A DNA stretch of 64,000 nt from JAJFIE01 sp964344255 (GCA_964344255.1 CAYFMQ010000015.1:1-64000); one strand, 5' to 3'. Counted from the stretch's first letter, positions 43,525 through 52,666 are shown. A program made the numbers and translations. The notes: generated from the letters alone by a model not told the origin.

Positions 43525-44463
43525 TCAGGCCGACGCCGTGTCGCCCTCAGAATCAGAAGAGTCCTCGCCTTCCGCAGCAGCGGCTTCCTCGGCCGGGGCT
43601 TCCCCGGTGGCAGCTTCTTCAGCCGGAGCTTCTTCAACGGTTTCCTCAGCAGGAGTCTCTTCCGCAGCGACGGCGGCTTCCTCGGCCACCTCGTCGGCGG
43701 CGACGGCTTCGGCGAGCGCTTCCTCAACCGGGGCCTCTTCCGCTTCGCCCAGGTCGCCACCCTGCTCGGTGATGGAGGCTTCGATGCCGTCCAGCGCGGA
43801 GCGCGCGAGCAGGTCGCAGTAGGTCTCGATGGCGCGGATGGCGTCGTCGTTGCCGGGGATCGGGTAGTCGATGCCATCGGGGCTGGAATTCGAATCGATC
43901 ACCCCGACCACGGGAATATTCAGGTTGCCGGCCTCGTTGATGGCGATGGCTTCCTTGTTGGTGTCGACCACGACCAGGATGTCGGGCAGGCCGCCCATGT
44001 CCTTGATGCCGCCCAGGGCGCGTTCCAGCTTGTCCCTTTCACGGGTAAGATTCAGCAGCTCCTTCTTGGTCAGGCCCGCCAGTTCGTCGCCTGCGAGCTT
44101 GCTTTCCAGCTCTTTCAGGCGCCTGATGGAGTTGGAGATGGTCTGCCAGTTGGTCATCATGCCGCCCAGCCAGCGGTGGTTGACGTAGTACTGTCCGCAG
44201 CGCTTGGCGGCTTCGGCGACGCGCTCGGTGGCCTGGCGCTTGGTGCCGACGAACAGCACGCGGCCGCCGCCTGCGACGACATCGCGCACGGCGACCATGG
44301 CCCGGTGCAGCATCGGGACGGTCTGTTGCAGGTCAATGATATGGATCTTGTTGCGTTCGCCGAAGAGGTAGGGCTCCATCTTCGGGTTCCAGCGGCGGGT
44401 GTTGTGACCAAAGTGAACGCCGGCTTCCAATAGCTGACGCATGGTGAACGTGGGTAACGCCAT
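43525..44463 (-). CDS. rpsB: Ribosomal protein S2 with acidic C-terminal extension
   Basis: 312 residues from the ATG at 44463 (MALPTFTMRQLLEAGVHFGH); eight further codons upstream lack support. The S2 core (about 1-235) has HFGHNTRRWNPKM and GVIDSNSSPDGIDYPIPGND. Residues about 240-312 are an Ala/Glu-rich acidic tail with almost no basic residues, common in alphaproteobacterial S2. A promoter and a structured leader precede it. Confidence 0.97.
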   Translation of the reverse strand: MALPTFTMRQLLEAGVHFGHNTRRWNPKMEPYLFGERNKIHIIDLQQTVPMLHRAMVAVRDVVAGGGRVLFVGTKRQATERVAEAAKRCGQYYVNHRWLGGMMTNWQTISNSIRRLKELESKLAGDELAGLTKKELLNLTRERDKLERALGGIKDMGGLPDILVVVDTNKEAIAINEAGNLNIPVVGVIDSNSSPDGIDYPIPGNDDAIRAIETYCDLLARSALDGIEASITEQGGDLGEAEEAPVEEALAEAVAADEVAEEAAVAAEETPAEETVEEAPAEEAATGEAPAEEAAAAEGEDSSDSEGDTASA

Positions 44464-44647
44464 AAGTCTTTTCCTTTTCCGGTTCATCCTCCGCAGGCCT
44501 CGTCTCCCTGTTTACTCTGGGAAACACCGGAGCGACATCCGGCGAATTTGCGCCGGGGCCACACGCCTGCGTGTGAATTTAACAACGTTCCGGGCCCGTA
44601 TGACCCGAAATCGCGGGTGTTCTAACGCCCTGATCCGGGGAATGCAA
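44464..44647 (-). promoter_or_regulatory. Candidate rpsB promoter and structured leader
   Basis: On the minus strand TTGCAT (44642-44647) and TAGAAC (44619-44624) are 17 bases apart, a fair sigma-70 match. The predicted leader of about 145 bases contains two hairpins: CACACG-CAGG-CGTGTG (44560-44575) and a 6-bp CCGGCG/CGCCGG stem (44539-44556). The leader of rpsB is autoregulated by S2 in other bacteria, so a similar role is plausible. The other part of the spacer up to the divergent gene at 44847 shows nothing more. Confidence 0.45.
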
Positions 44648-44846
44648 GGGGTTTCCTTAAAAGTCGGCGGCGCTGGTTGGCAAATCAGCAGGGCGAAACC
44701 CTTCACTTCATATTCACTCTATGTATATAATCATTTTTGAATATTTGAATACCGCAACACGGAGCATGAATGGGCCGCAAGAAGCCCGCTTAAGTGCCGA
44801 ACAAGAATGGGAAAAAGAGGGCGTCAAACAGGATGAGGGAACTCCC

Positions 44847-46820
44847 ATGGATAAGACCGCTAAATCCGAAGAGAAGTCTGGCCTAACCTTCCGCCGTTAC
44901 AGGGATGGCGACACCACGCCGCTGCCGTGGAAGGAAGATGTCGTTCAATCGGGCGCGTCGGGGCGCTGCCCCACCTACCTGCACCGCACGCCGCCGTGCC
45001 AGGGAAGCTGCCCGTCGGGCCACGACGTGCGCGGCTGGCTGTCCATCGCCCGCGGTCTGGATAAACCTCCGGTGAATGAAGACGGCGAAGACGCCATGCC
45101 GTGGCAGGAATACGCCTTCCGGCGCATGGGCGAGGCCAACCCCTTCCCCGCCATCATGGGCCGCGTCTGCCCGGCGCCGTGCCAGGACGGCTGCAACCGC
45201 AACGAGGTCGAGGAAGCCGTCGGCATCAACGCCGTCGAGCAGTACACCGGCGACTGGGCGCTTGAGCACAACATGGCCTTCGACAAGCCCGAAAAAGATA
45301 CTGGAAAGAGCGTCGCCATCGTCGGCGGCGGCCCGGCGGGCCTCGCCGCGGCCTATTTCCTGCGCCGCATGGGCCACAAGTCGACCATTTACGAGAGCTA
45401 CCACGAACTGGGCGGCATGATGCGCTTCGGCATTCCCGGCTACCGCACACCGCGCGACGTGCTGGACGGCGAGATCCAGCGCATCCTCGACATGGGCGGC
45501 ATCGAGGTGAAGCTGAGCACGCGGGTTGGCGTCGATGTCAGCGTCGACACGCTGGAGCAGGACCACGACGCCGTGTTCTGGGCCATCGGCACACAGACCG
45601 GCAAGCCGCTCCCCGTTCCCGGCGCCGAAGCGCCCAACTGCGTCGACGGCATGTCGTTCCTGCGCGCCTTCAACGAAGACCGCCTGCAGCACCTGACCGG
45701 CCGGGTTCTGGTCGTCGGCGCGGGCGACACGGCCATGGACGTGGCCGCCGTGGCAAGGCGCATCGGCCATATCGAGCACGTCTCGGAAAAGGACAGGCCC
45801 GAAAGCGTCATCCTGGGCCAGACCGTGCACGATGTCGCCGAGGCCGCCCGCCGCCAGGGCGCCGAGGTGTGGATCGTCTATCGCCGGCCCATCGACAAGG
45901 CGCCGGCGACCCAGCACGAACTGGAAAGCTGTATCCGCGAGGGCGTGGAAATCCACGACCAGTTGGCGCCGGTGGAAGTCATCCTCAACGAAGAAGGCCG
46001 GGCGACGTCGCTTAAAGTCTGCCCTGTCGATCTGGTGGACGGCGAGCTGGCGCCGCGCGAAGGCGACGAATACGAGATCGAGTGCGACCTGATCGTCGGC
46101 GCGACCGGCCAGCAGGGCGACTTCACCGGGTTCGAGGACCTGGACAACGGCTGGGGCCTGATGGAGGCGGACAAGTCCTACGCCGCCACCGCCCGCGAGG
46201 GTCACTTCGTCGGCGGCGACATCATCAAGCCGCACCTGCTGACCACGGCCATCGGCCATGCGGCCATCGCGTCGGAAGGCATCGACCGGTATTTGAGCGG
46301 CGACTCAGCAACCCGCCGGCCCAAGGTGGACGTGCATCATTTCAACCTGCTTGAGGAGCTGAAAGAACACGGCCTGGAGACCGCCCCCTACGCGGGCGGC
46401 GAAGGCAAGGGCACCGACAGCGCCGAGTGGGCCGTGCACAATTACGAGAACCGCGCCGCCAACGAGATCGTCACCCACGAGGACCTGTTCCTGGCGCATT
46501 TCGACTACCAGCTCATGACCCGGCGGGCCGAGACGGAAATCGGCGCTGAACAGGTGCTGGGCAATTTCGAGGAGCGCTTCACGGGGCTCAGCGAAGAGGA
46601 AACCCAGGCCGAGGCGGACCGCTGCATGACCTGCGGTTTGTGCATGGAATGCAACAACTGCATCATCTATTGCCCGCAGGACACCGTGCACAAGGTGAAC
46701 AAGGACAGCCACGTGGCGGGCCGCTACGTGGAGACCGACTACACCGGGTGTGTGGGGTGTGAGATCTGCGCCGACGTCTGCCCGTCGGGCTATATCCAGA
46801 TGGGGCTGGGTCAGGCTTAG
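44847..46820 (+). CDS. DsrL-like FAD/NAD(P)-dependent iron-sulfur oxidoreductase
   Basis: About 657 residues from the ATG at 44847 (MDKTAKSEEK), which has an AGGGA site; upstream in-frame ATGs exist but are less likely. The N-terminal GltD-like Fe-S segment has Cys residues in CPTYLHRTPPCQGSCPSGH and GRVCPAPCQDGC. The FAD motif AIVGGGPAGLAAAYFLRRMG lies near 155 and the NAD(P) motif LVVGAGDTAMDVAAVARRIG near 290. Two C-terminal CxxCxxCxxxCP motifs (CMECNNCIIYCP and CVGCEICADVCP) bind two [4Fe-4S]. This layout matches DsrL of the Dsr sulfur-oxidation pathway and other GltD-type electron-transfer partners. No dsr, nuo or gltB gene is adjacent, so the electron partner is unknown. Confidence 0.82.
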   Translation: MDKTAKSEEKSGLTFRRYRDGDTTPLPWKEDVVQSGASGRCPTYLHRTPPCQGSCPSGHDVRGWLSIARGLDKPPVNEDGEDAMPWQEYAFRRMGEANPFPAIMGRVCPAPCQDGCNRNEVEEAVGINAVEQYTGDWALEHNMAFDKPEKDTGKSVAIVGGGPAGLAAAYFLRRMGHKSTIYESYHELGGMMRFGIPGYRTPRDVLDGEIQRILDMGGIEVKLSTRVGVDVSVDTLEQDHDAVFWAIGTQTGKPLPVPGAEAPNCVDGMSFLRAFNEDRLQHLTGRVLVVGAGDTAMDVAAVARRIGHIEHVSEKDRPESVILGQTVHDVAEAARRQGAEVWIVYRRPIDKAPATQHELESCIREGVEIHDQLAPVEVILNEEGRATSLKVCPVDLVDGELAPREGDEYEIECDLIVGATGQQGDFTGFEDLDNGWGLMEADKSYAATAREGHFVGGDIIKPHLLTTAIGHAAIASEGIDRYLSGDSATRRPKVDVHHFNLLEELKEHGLETAPYAGGEGKGTDSAEWAVHNYENRAANEIVTHEDLFLAHFDYQLMTRRAETEIGAEQVLGNFEERFTGLSEEETQAEADRCMTCGLCMECNNCIIYCPQDTVHKVNKDSHVAGRYVETDYTGCVGCEICADVCPSGYIQMGLGQA

Positions 46821-46980
46821 GCCTGGCCACCCCTACTCCCTGCCCTGCCGGGGTGTGGCGTAGTAGGTACCGGGGTTGTTAGGCTTAGCTTCCTGTGTTC
46901 GTTTAATTATAACAGATGTTGATTCGATTTTTGAAATCATATGGCAAACTTAAGATGCTTCATGCCATACTACCTTCGTT

Positions 46981-48447
46981 ATGGCCAAGGGAACTCCCAC
47001 CAAGACAACCAATCCGATCCACTTTGAGGACCTCGACCCGAAACGCTTCGAGGATCTCGTACGTGAGCTCATTTATGATTTTAAGGATTGGCAATCCATC
47101 GAATCTACTGGCAAAAGCGGTGCAGATGATGGCTTTGATATCCGCGCATACGAGAGACTTGGCGAGACTGTTCTCAGTGAGGATGGTGTTGAAACAGTCC
47201 ATCCCATGGACGGTAATTTGTGGATGATCCAATGCAAGAGAGAGAAACAGATTGGCCCTAAGAAACTGAAGTCCATTCTCAATGATGTTGATCCCAAAAA
47301 TCCACCATATGGATATATACTCGCAGCATCAGTTAGTTTTTCGAAAAAGTCCTATGATGCGTTCCGGGAGGAATTGAAATCGAAAGGTGTGTTGGAATTC
47401 TATCTTTGGGGTAAACCAGATCTTGAGGCACAACTTCATCTTCCAAAGAATGATCGTATTCTATTCACTTTCTTTGGTGTTTCTAACGTTTCCAGGAAAC
47501 GATCACGCGCTACCGAGATCAGATTTGGTGTTACCAACAAAAATCGCATCATGCGTGCTTTTGGTGACAGCCCTGAATACAAGACAGTCCTTGTTCGCGA
47601 TTCTAAAGATAGGGAATATCCTTACCCGAAAGCCTATCCGGACTTTGACCAGCGTCCACGATGGAAAGAATACGATGTCGTTGATTATCATCCTCTTGGT
47701 TTAATCCTGAAAGTTCGAAAATACTTTGCCTTCTATGATCGTGACGGAAAGTCTTATGACTTTGCTGATGTAGCGTCACTTATTTTCAGGGAATCTGACG
47801 ATGACGAGACACGAAATGAACAACAAAAGCAACTAGAACTCGTTCGTGATTACTGGGAAACATTGCCAAGAAAGAACCAAGCAGAATATCACTTAAATGG
47901 CATGATTAGATATGACGCAATGCTCGTTGTGGATGACAAAGGAGACAATTGGAACGCATTTCCACATTTGTTCGTCGATTTTGTCGGTGATAATGGGCCA
48001 TTCTATGGATATTTTGAATATCTTGAAATAGGTCATCATCATTTACCAACGAACGACCTTAAAGAAATAGATAGATTCCCAACCAAATTTCCTGAACCAA
48101 AATTTGGGAAAATTCATGACGCTGAGCCATTGATGATCCCTGATAATTTGGCTGAACGCCTCTTAAACTATCAGACAGAATCTAACACGCTATACGACCT
48201 TGATGGTTCATTCGATCATCTCTCGGAACGGGACGTAGCATTTGTGCACAAGGAAGGTCAGAAGAAAGATTATCTTCAAGTCACATATAGATACCAAACC
48301 TCTGTCGGGAATTTATTGAAAGATCACCCGCACTTAATGTGGGAAATTGAGCAGTTTGCAGGTCGCAAGCCGGGAAAAAAAGAGAATATATCTGTCATAG
48401 AAGTACGGCGTGTTTACGAGCGGCAATTTGATACTCAGGATTCATAG
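46981..48447 (+). CDS. Mrr-like PD-(D/E)XK nuclease-domain protein (orphan, accessory)
   Basis: A 488-residue protein. The N-terminal domain (about 15-150) has a Mrr/restriction-endonuclease pattern: F23-E24-DLV helix, D49-D50-GFD53, then the catalytic strand IQCKRE with Q84 and K86. A linker with YLWGKPDLEAQLHLPKND and FFGVS follows, a pattern I associate with REase-like proteins that carry a C-terminal sensing or effector part. Residues about 175-488 are unrecognised and rich in aromatic and acidic residues, without membrane segments. The gene is clearly more AT-rich than its neighbours and has no good ribosome site, so recent transfer is likely. A defence role is inference. Confidence 0.72.
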   Translation: MAKGTPTKTTNPIHFEDLDPKRFEDLVRELIYDFKDWQSIESTGKSGADDGFDIRAYERLGETVLSEDGVETVHPMDGNLWMIQCKREKQIGPKKLKSILNDVDPKNPPYGYILAASVSFSKKSYDAFREELKSKGVLEFYLWGKPDLEAQLHLPKNDRILFTFFGVSNVSRKRSRATEIRFGVTNKNRIMRAFGDSPEYKTVLVRDSKDREYPYPKAYPDFDQRPRWKEYDVVDYHPLGLILKVRKYFAFYDRDGKSYDFADVASLIFRESDDDETRNEQQKQLELVRDYWETLPRKNQAEYHLNGMIRYDAMLVVDDKGDNWNAFPHLFVDFVGDNGPFYGYFEYLEIGHHHLPTNDLKEIDRFPTKFPEPKFGKIHDAEPLMIPDNLAERLLNYQTESNTLYDLDGSFDHLSERDVAFVHKEGQKKDYLQVTYRYQTSVGNLLKDHPHLMWEIEQFAGRKPGKKENISVIEVRRVYERQFDTQDS

Positions 48448-48778
48448 AATTTCGACATTGCAATATTTTAGTTTCAGGTGGTCATATGAACAGTCATTAG
48501 ATTTGTAACTTCTGTTAAGGTCATTAACAGACATTCCAACTACCTCATTAACACGCCCAGTTAGTATCTAAGTGCAGATGTCAGGGCGTTTTATCTTGAC
48601 ATTTCACCCAAAATATGCTTTAATTCCTAGTTCATCAAAGCGCTCTTTTCAATTGTTCATATCCTTGGGTTTGATCGTTTTCGCCCCCTGTCTGTTTTGG
48701 GTGGAAATGATGATCCTGATCTTTTCCTCTGACCCAGGTCCAGGGCGGGAAAAGTGCTTCGTATATTAGCAAAAGCTG

Positions 48779-48967
48779 AATGTAGACATTTGTAGACATG
48801 TCTACATTCCCGAAATGGGAAAGTCATTGAAAACAAAGGCGGATTCAGGAATTTTCCATAATCTGGCGTGTTAAGTGAACAAATGTCTACATTTTGTTTG
48901 GAATCAATGGGTTACAGAGGGCCTTTTGTAACAAATGTCTACAAAAGTCTACATTTCGGTCTACATT
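48779..48967. repeat. Cluster of seven GTCTACA motifs
   Basis: TGTAGACA or TGTCTACA-type octamers occur at 48781-48788, 48791-48798, 48799-48806, 48884-48891 and 48936-48943, with shorter GTCTACATT copies at 48947-48955 and 48959-48967. Copies two and three form a perfect 16-base palindrome (48791-48806). Both orientations occur, and AACAAATGTCTACA appears twice in full. Spacing is irregular, so this is not a CRISPR array. Confidence 0.8.
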
Positions 48968-48985
48968 ATCTCTTTCTAATTAATG

Positions 48986-49092
48986 GGCTGGATTCCCGCC
49001 TTCGCGGTATAGCACATCCCGAGCGAAGCGACGACGATGTGCGATTAAACAGAACAATTCGTAGGCTGGATGCCCGCCTTCGCGGGCGTGAC
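48986..49092. repeat. Two copies of a REP-like hairpin repeat
   Basis: GGCTGGAT-T/G-CCCGCCTTCGCGG occurs at 48986-49007 and 49064-49085, the second copy extended to a perfect GCCCGC-CTTC-GCGGGC hairpin (49072-49087). Between them GCACATC (49012-49018) and GATGTGC (49036-49042) form another inverted repeat. Similar CCCGCCTTCGCGGG palindromes are dispersed in many alphaproteobacterial genomes. The second copy may also terminate dnaE transcription. Confidence 0.7.
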
Positions 49093-49153
49093 AAGAAATA
49101 GAAATGTTTGAACGCAAACCGTCGTCGCGATCCGGTGGAACGCTCGGGCTTTG

Positions 49154-52100
49154 CTATAATTCTATAACATCCAGTATTCCGTGCATGGAGCGCACGGCGA
49201 GCAGCATCTGCGGCGAGACCTTGTAGCGCTCGCCGAGGCTGATGCGGATGTCTTCATCGCGACTTCCATCTCCCTGGCTATTCCCGTTGCCGTTCCGGAT
49301 GCGCGTGACGATCTCCACCTCGCCCCGGCCCCTGCCCTCGCGGTCGAGCACTTCCTTGAGCGGCGCCAGCGCCGTTTCGTCCTTCACCACCACCCGCATG
49401 CCGCTGGACGTGGTCGCGGCCTTGGCCTCCAGCGGCTCCATGGACTGCACCGTGAAGCGGGGCGTTTCCCCCTCGAACGTGACCGAGGCCTTGACGAACA
49501 GCGCCTCGCCGACCTCCAGGAACTCGCGGGCCTGGCTCAGCGTTTCGGAAAACACCGTCACCTCGTAGACGCCGCTCGGGTCCGAAAGCTGCACGAAGGC
49601 ATAGCGGTTGCCCTTGGCCGACGTCCTCTCCTTCTTGCCGATCACCGCGCCGCCCAGCATGACCAGGCCTTCCTTGCGCTCGGCCAGCACCTCAGAAACC
49701 GGCTTGGCGTGAAGCCGTCTCAAGGCCTGGCCGTAGGCGTCCAGCGGGTGGGCGGACAAGTAGAAGCCGATGGCGTCGAATTCTTCCCGCAAGCGGTCCA
49801 TGGGCGGCCAGTCGGCTATATTGGAAAGATTGAACGTCTGCGGCGGCGCCGTCTCGGCGGAGAACAGCCCCATCTGGTCGTCGGTCCGGGCCTGCACCGC
49901 GGCGTGGGCGTGGCGCATCAGCAGCTCGATGTTCTCGAACATCTGGCGGCGGTTGTAGCCGAAGCCGTCCAGCGCGCCGGAGCGCACGAGATTTTCCATC
50001 TGGCGCTTGTTCACATGGCGGGTATCCAGGCGGTTGATGAAGTCGTTCAAATCCTTGTAGCGGCCGTTTTCGGCGCGCTCCGCGACCAGCCCTTCCATGG
50101 CGGCGTGGCCGACATTTTTAATCGCCGCCAAGGCGTAGCGGATGGCGCCTTCCGGATGGTCGGTGCGTTCGCCCCTTTCCCCTCTTTCCACGGAGAACGC
50201 AGCCAGGGATTCGTTGACGTCGGGCGCCAGCAAGGGAATGGCGAGCCTGTCCAGTTCCTGGCGGAACACGTTCAGCTTGTCCGTGTTGCCCATGTCGAGC
50301 GTCATGGAGGCGGCCAAAAATTCAACGGGGTAATTGGCCTTCATGTAGGCCGTCTGGTAGGCGACCAGGGCATAGGCCGCGGCGTGGGACTTGTTGAAGC
50401 CGTAGCCCGCGAACTTGTCGACGAGATCGAAGATCTCCGAGGCCCGCTGTTTCGGCACGCCCTTGGCGACCGCGCCCTCGACGAAGACCGAGCGCTGCTG
50501 GTCCATTTCCGCCTTGATCTTCTTGCCCATGGCGCGCCTGAGCAGGTCGGCGCCGCCCAGCGAGTAGCCCGCCAGTTCCTGGGCGATCTGCATCACCTGT
50601 TCCTGGTAGATGATGATGCCGTTGGTCTCCGTCAGGATGCCTTCCAGCGTCGGGTAGAGATAGTCGATCTCCTCATCGCCGTGCTTGCGGTTGATGTAGC
50701 TGGGGATGTTGTCCATGGGCCCCGGGCGGTAGAGCGCCACCACGGCGATGATGTCCTCGAAGTGGTCGGGCTTCAGGTTGCGGAGCACGTCGCGCATGCC
50801 CGCGCTTTCCAGCTGGAACACGCCCGTCGTCTCGCCCCGGCCGATCATTTCGAACGTTTTCGGGTCGTCTAAGGGTAATTTTGAGACGTCGATCTCGGTT
50901 CCGTCGCCCCGTTCCCTGACCAGGCGCTCGGCGGTGGCGAGCACGGTCAAGGTCTTTAGACCCAGGAAGTCGAACTTCACCAGGCCGGCGCTTTCGACGA
51001 ATTTCATGTTGAAACCCGTGACCGGCATCTCGGAACGCGGGTCGCGGTAGAGCGGGATCAGCTCGTCCAGCGGCCTATCGCCGATCACCACCCCGGCGGC
51101 ATGGGTCGAGGCGTGGCGGTAGAGGCCTTCCAGCGGCAGCGCCGTGTCGATCAGGCGATTGACGTCCGGGTCCTCCCGGATCATGCGCCTGAGTTCCTCC
51201 TCGCCGTCGATGGCCTGTTGCAGGGTCACCGGGTTGGCCGGATTGTTGGGCACCAGCTTGCAGATCTTGTCGATATACCCATAGGGCATGTCGAGCACGC
51301 GGCCCACGTCCCGCAAGACCGCGCGGGCCTGCAGCTTACCGAAGGTGATGATCTGCGCCACGTGGTCGCGGCCGTACTTCTGCTGCACGTAGTGGATCAC
51401 CTCGTCGCGGCGGTCCTGGCAGAAGTCGATATCGAAGTCCGGCATGGACACGCGTTCGGGGTTGAGGAAGCGTTCGAACAGCAGGCCCCAGCGCAGCGGG
51501 TCCAGGTCCGTGATCAGCAGCGCCCAGGCGACGACAGAGCCCGCGCCCGAGCCGCGGCCCGGTCCGACGGGGATGCCATGCTCCTTGGCCCAGCGGATGA
51601 AGTCGGCGACGATGAGGAAGTAGCCGGGAAAGCCCATGTCGACGATAACGCCGAGCTCGTATTCCAGGCGCTCGCGGTAGGGCTGGGCGGCGTGGTCCCT
51701 GGCCTTGTCGTCCATGTCGGCGCTGAGGACATGATCGATCAGCCGCTGTTCCAGGCCGGCGCGGGCGATCTCCTTGAGCTCCTCTTCCTCCGTCCGTCCT
51801 TCCCCGCAGTCGTAAGGCGGCAGGATGGGGTCGATCTTCTCGACCATGAAGCCGCAGCGCTTGGCGATGGTGACAGTGTTCTGGACGGCCTCCGGCAGGT
51901 CCTCGAACAGCGCCTTCATCTCGCTGGCCGGCTTGAAGTAGTGATGCGGCGTCATGCGGCGGCGGTCGGGCTCGGAAACGCGGCGGGACGCGGCGATGCA
52001 GACCAGGGCGTCGTGGGCGTCGTACATGCCGCGGTCGGGAAAGAACACCTCGTTGGTGGCGACCAGGGGGATGTCGAGCGCGTAGGCGAAGTCGAGGAAG

Positions 52101-52666
52101 TCGTCCTCGGTGCGGCTCTCGACTTCCATGCCGTGGCGCATGATCTCCATGTAGCAGCGGCCCTGGAAGATTTGACTTAAGCGTTCGGTGAGCTCCTTCG
52201 CCCCGGCCTTGTTGCCCGAGAGCAGCAGCGTGCCAACGGGGCCCTCCGGCCCGCCGGTGAGGCAGATCAGGCCTTCGTTGCTGGTTTCCAGCTCGGCCAG
52301 GTTAACGTGGGGGTCGTGGGCGTCCTCGGTCTCCAGGTAGGCGTGGCTCAGCAGCTTGAGCAGGTTGCGGTAGCCGGTGTCGTCCTGCACCAGCAGCACA
52401 AGCTTGCCTTCCGGGGCGTCGGTGTGGCCCTCGTCGGGGTCCAGGCGCAGGGTGAGCTGGCAGCCGACGATGGGCTGGATGCCCTCGCCTTTCAGCGCCG
52501 AAGAATACTCCATGGCGCCGAACAGGTTGTTGGTGTCCGTCACCGCAACGGCCGGCATCTCCAGATCCCGGCACAGCCTGGGCAGCTCCTTGATGCGGAT
52601 GGCGCCCTCGGACAGGGAATAGGCCGAATGAACGCGAAGATGAATGAATTCAGGAGACGAAACCAT
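49154..52666 (-). CDS. dnaE: DNA polymerase III alpha subunit
   Basis: A 1170-residue replicative polymerase (DnaE1 type). The N-terminal PHP domain (FIHLRVHSAYSLSEGA) is at 1-270, the polymerase active site carries PDFDIDFCQDRRDEV (about 400), GPGRGSGAGS lies just before it, and the C-terminal OB-fold and tau-binding region run from about 980. The length is typical. The start ATG 52666 follows AGGAGACG-like sequence on the other strand only, so the ribosome site is weak. It lies 120 bases after lolD. Confidence 0.97.
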   Translation of the reverse strand: MVSSPEFIHLRVHSAYSLSEGAIRIKELPRLCRDLEMPAVAVTDTNNLFGAMEYSSALKGEGIQPIVGCQLTLRLDPDEGHTDAPEGKLVLLVQDDTGYRNLLKLLSHAYLETEDAHDPHVNLAELETSNEGLICLTGGPEGPVGTLLLSGNKAGAKELTERLSQIFQGRCYMEIMRHGMEVESRTEDDFLDFAYALDIPLVATNEVFFPDRGMYDAHDALVCIAASRRVSEPDRRRMTPHHYFKPASEMKALFEDLPEAVQNTVTIAKRCGFMVEKIDPILPPYDCGEGRTEEEELKEIARAGLEQRLIDHVLSADMDDKARDHAAQPYRERLEYELGVIVDMGFPGYFLIVADFIRWAKEHGIPVGPGRGSGAGSVVAWALLITDLDPLRWGLLFERFLNPERVSMPDFDIDFCQDRRDEVIHYVQQKYGRDHVAQIITFGKLQARAVLRDVGRVLDMPYGYIDKICKLVPNNPANPVTLQQAIDGEEELRRMIREDPDVNRLIDTALPLEGLYRHASTHAAGVVIGDRPLDELIPLYRDPRSEMPVTGFNMKFVESAGLVKFDFLGLKTLTVLATAERLVRERGDGTEIDVSKLPLDDPKTFEMIGRGETTGVFQLESAGMRDVLRNLKPDHFEDIIAVVALYRPGPMDNIPSYINRKHGDEEIDYLYPTLEGILTETNGIIIYQEQVMQIAQELAGYSLGGADLLRRAMGKKIKAEMDQQRSVFVEGAVAKGVPKQRASEIFDLVDKFAGYGFNKSHAAAYALVAYQTAYMKANYPVEFLAASMTLDMGNTDKLNVFRQELDRLAIPLLAPDVNESLAAFSVERGERGERTDHPEGAIRYALAAIKNVGHAAMEGLVAERAENGRYKDLNDFINRLDTRHVNKRQMENLVRSGALDGFGYNRRQMFENIELLMRHAHAAVQARTDDQMGLFSAETAPPQTFNLSNIADWPPMDRLREEFDAIGFYLSAHPLDAYGQALRRLHAKPVSEVLAERKEGLVMLGGAVIGKKERTSAKGNRYAFVQLSDPSGVYEVTVFSETLSQAREFLEVGEALFVKASVTFEGETPRFTVQSMEPLEAKAATTSSGMRVVVKDETALAPLKEVLDREGRGRGEVEIVTRIRNGNGNSQGDGSRDEDIRISLGERYKVSPQMLLAVRSMHGILDVIEL

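Larger units (their letters stand above)
48448..49153. other. 706-base gene-free, AT-rich spacer with repeats
   Basis: It contains no coding frame that I can support on either strand. It holds a cluster of GTCTACA motifs (48779-48967) and two REP-like hairpin repeats (48986-49092), listed separately. The first 300 bases (48448-48770) show no recognisable structure and could be decayed mobile DNA. Confidence 0.7.

Noticed and set aside
44883..46259. Long minus-strand open frame opposite the DsrL-like gene (458 residues).
   Set aside because: The plus-strand frame has all cofactor motifs; the antisense frame is His/Ala/Val-rich without motifs.
46821..46980. Insertion-sequence ends flanking the nuclease gene.
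   Set aside because: No matching inverted repeats or target-site duplication could be found on the two sides of 46821-49153 by eye.
48572..48769. Possible small gene of 65 residues in the gene-free spacer.
   Set aside because: GTG start, no ribosome site, no family, composition like random translation of AT-rich DNA.
48779..48967. CRISPR array.
   Set aside because: The repeat is only 8 bases, occurs in both orientations and has irregular spacing; no cas gene is near.
49181..50872. Plus-strand open frame opposite dnaE (563 residues).
   Set aside because: Antisense shadow of a gene with clear polymerase motifs; no ribosome site or family.
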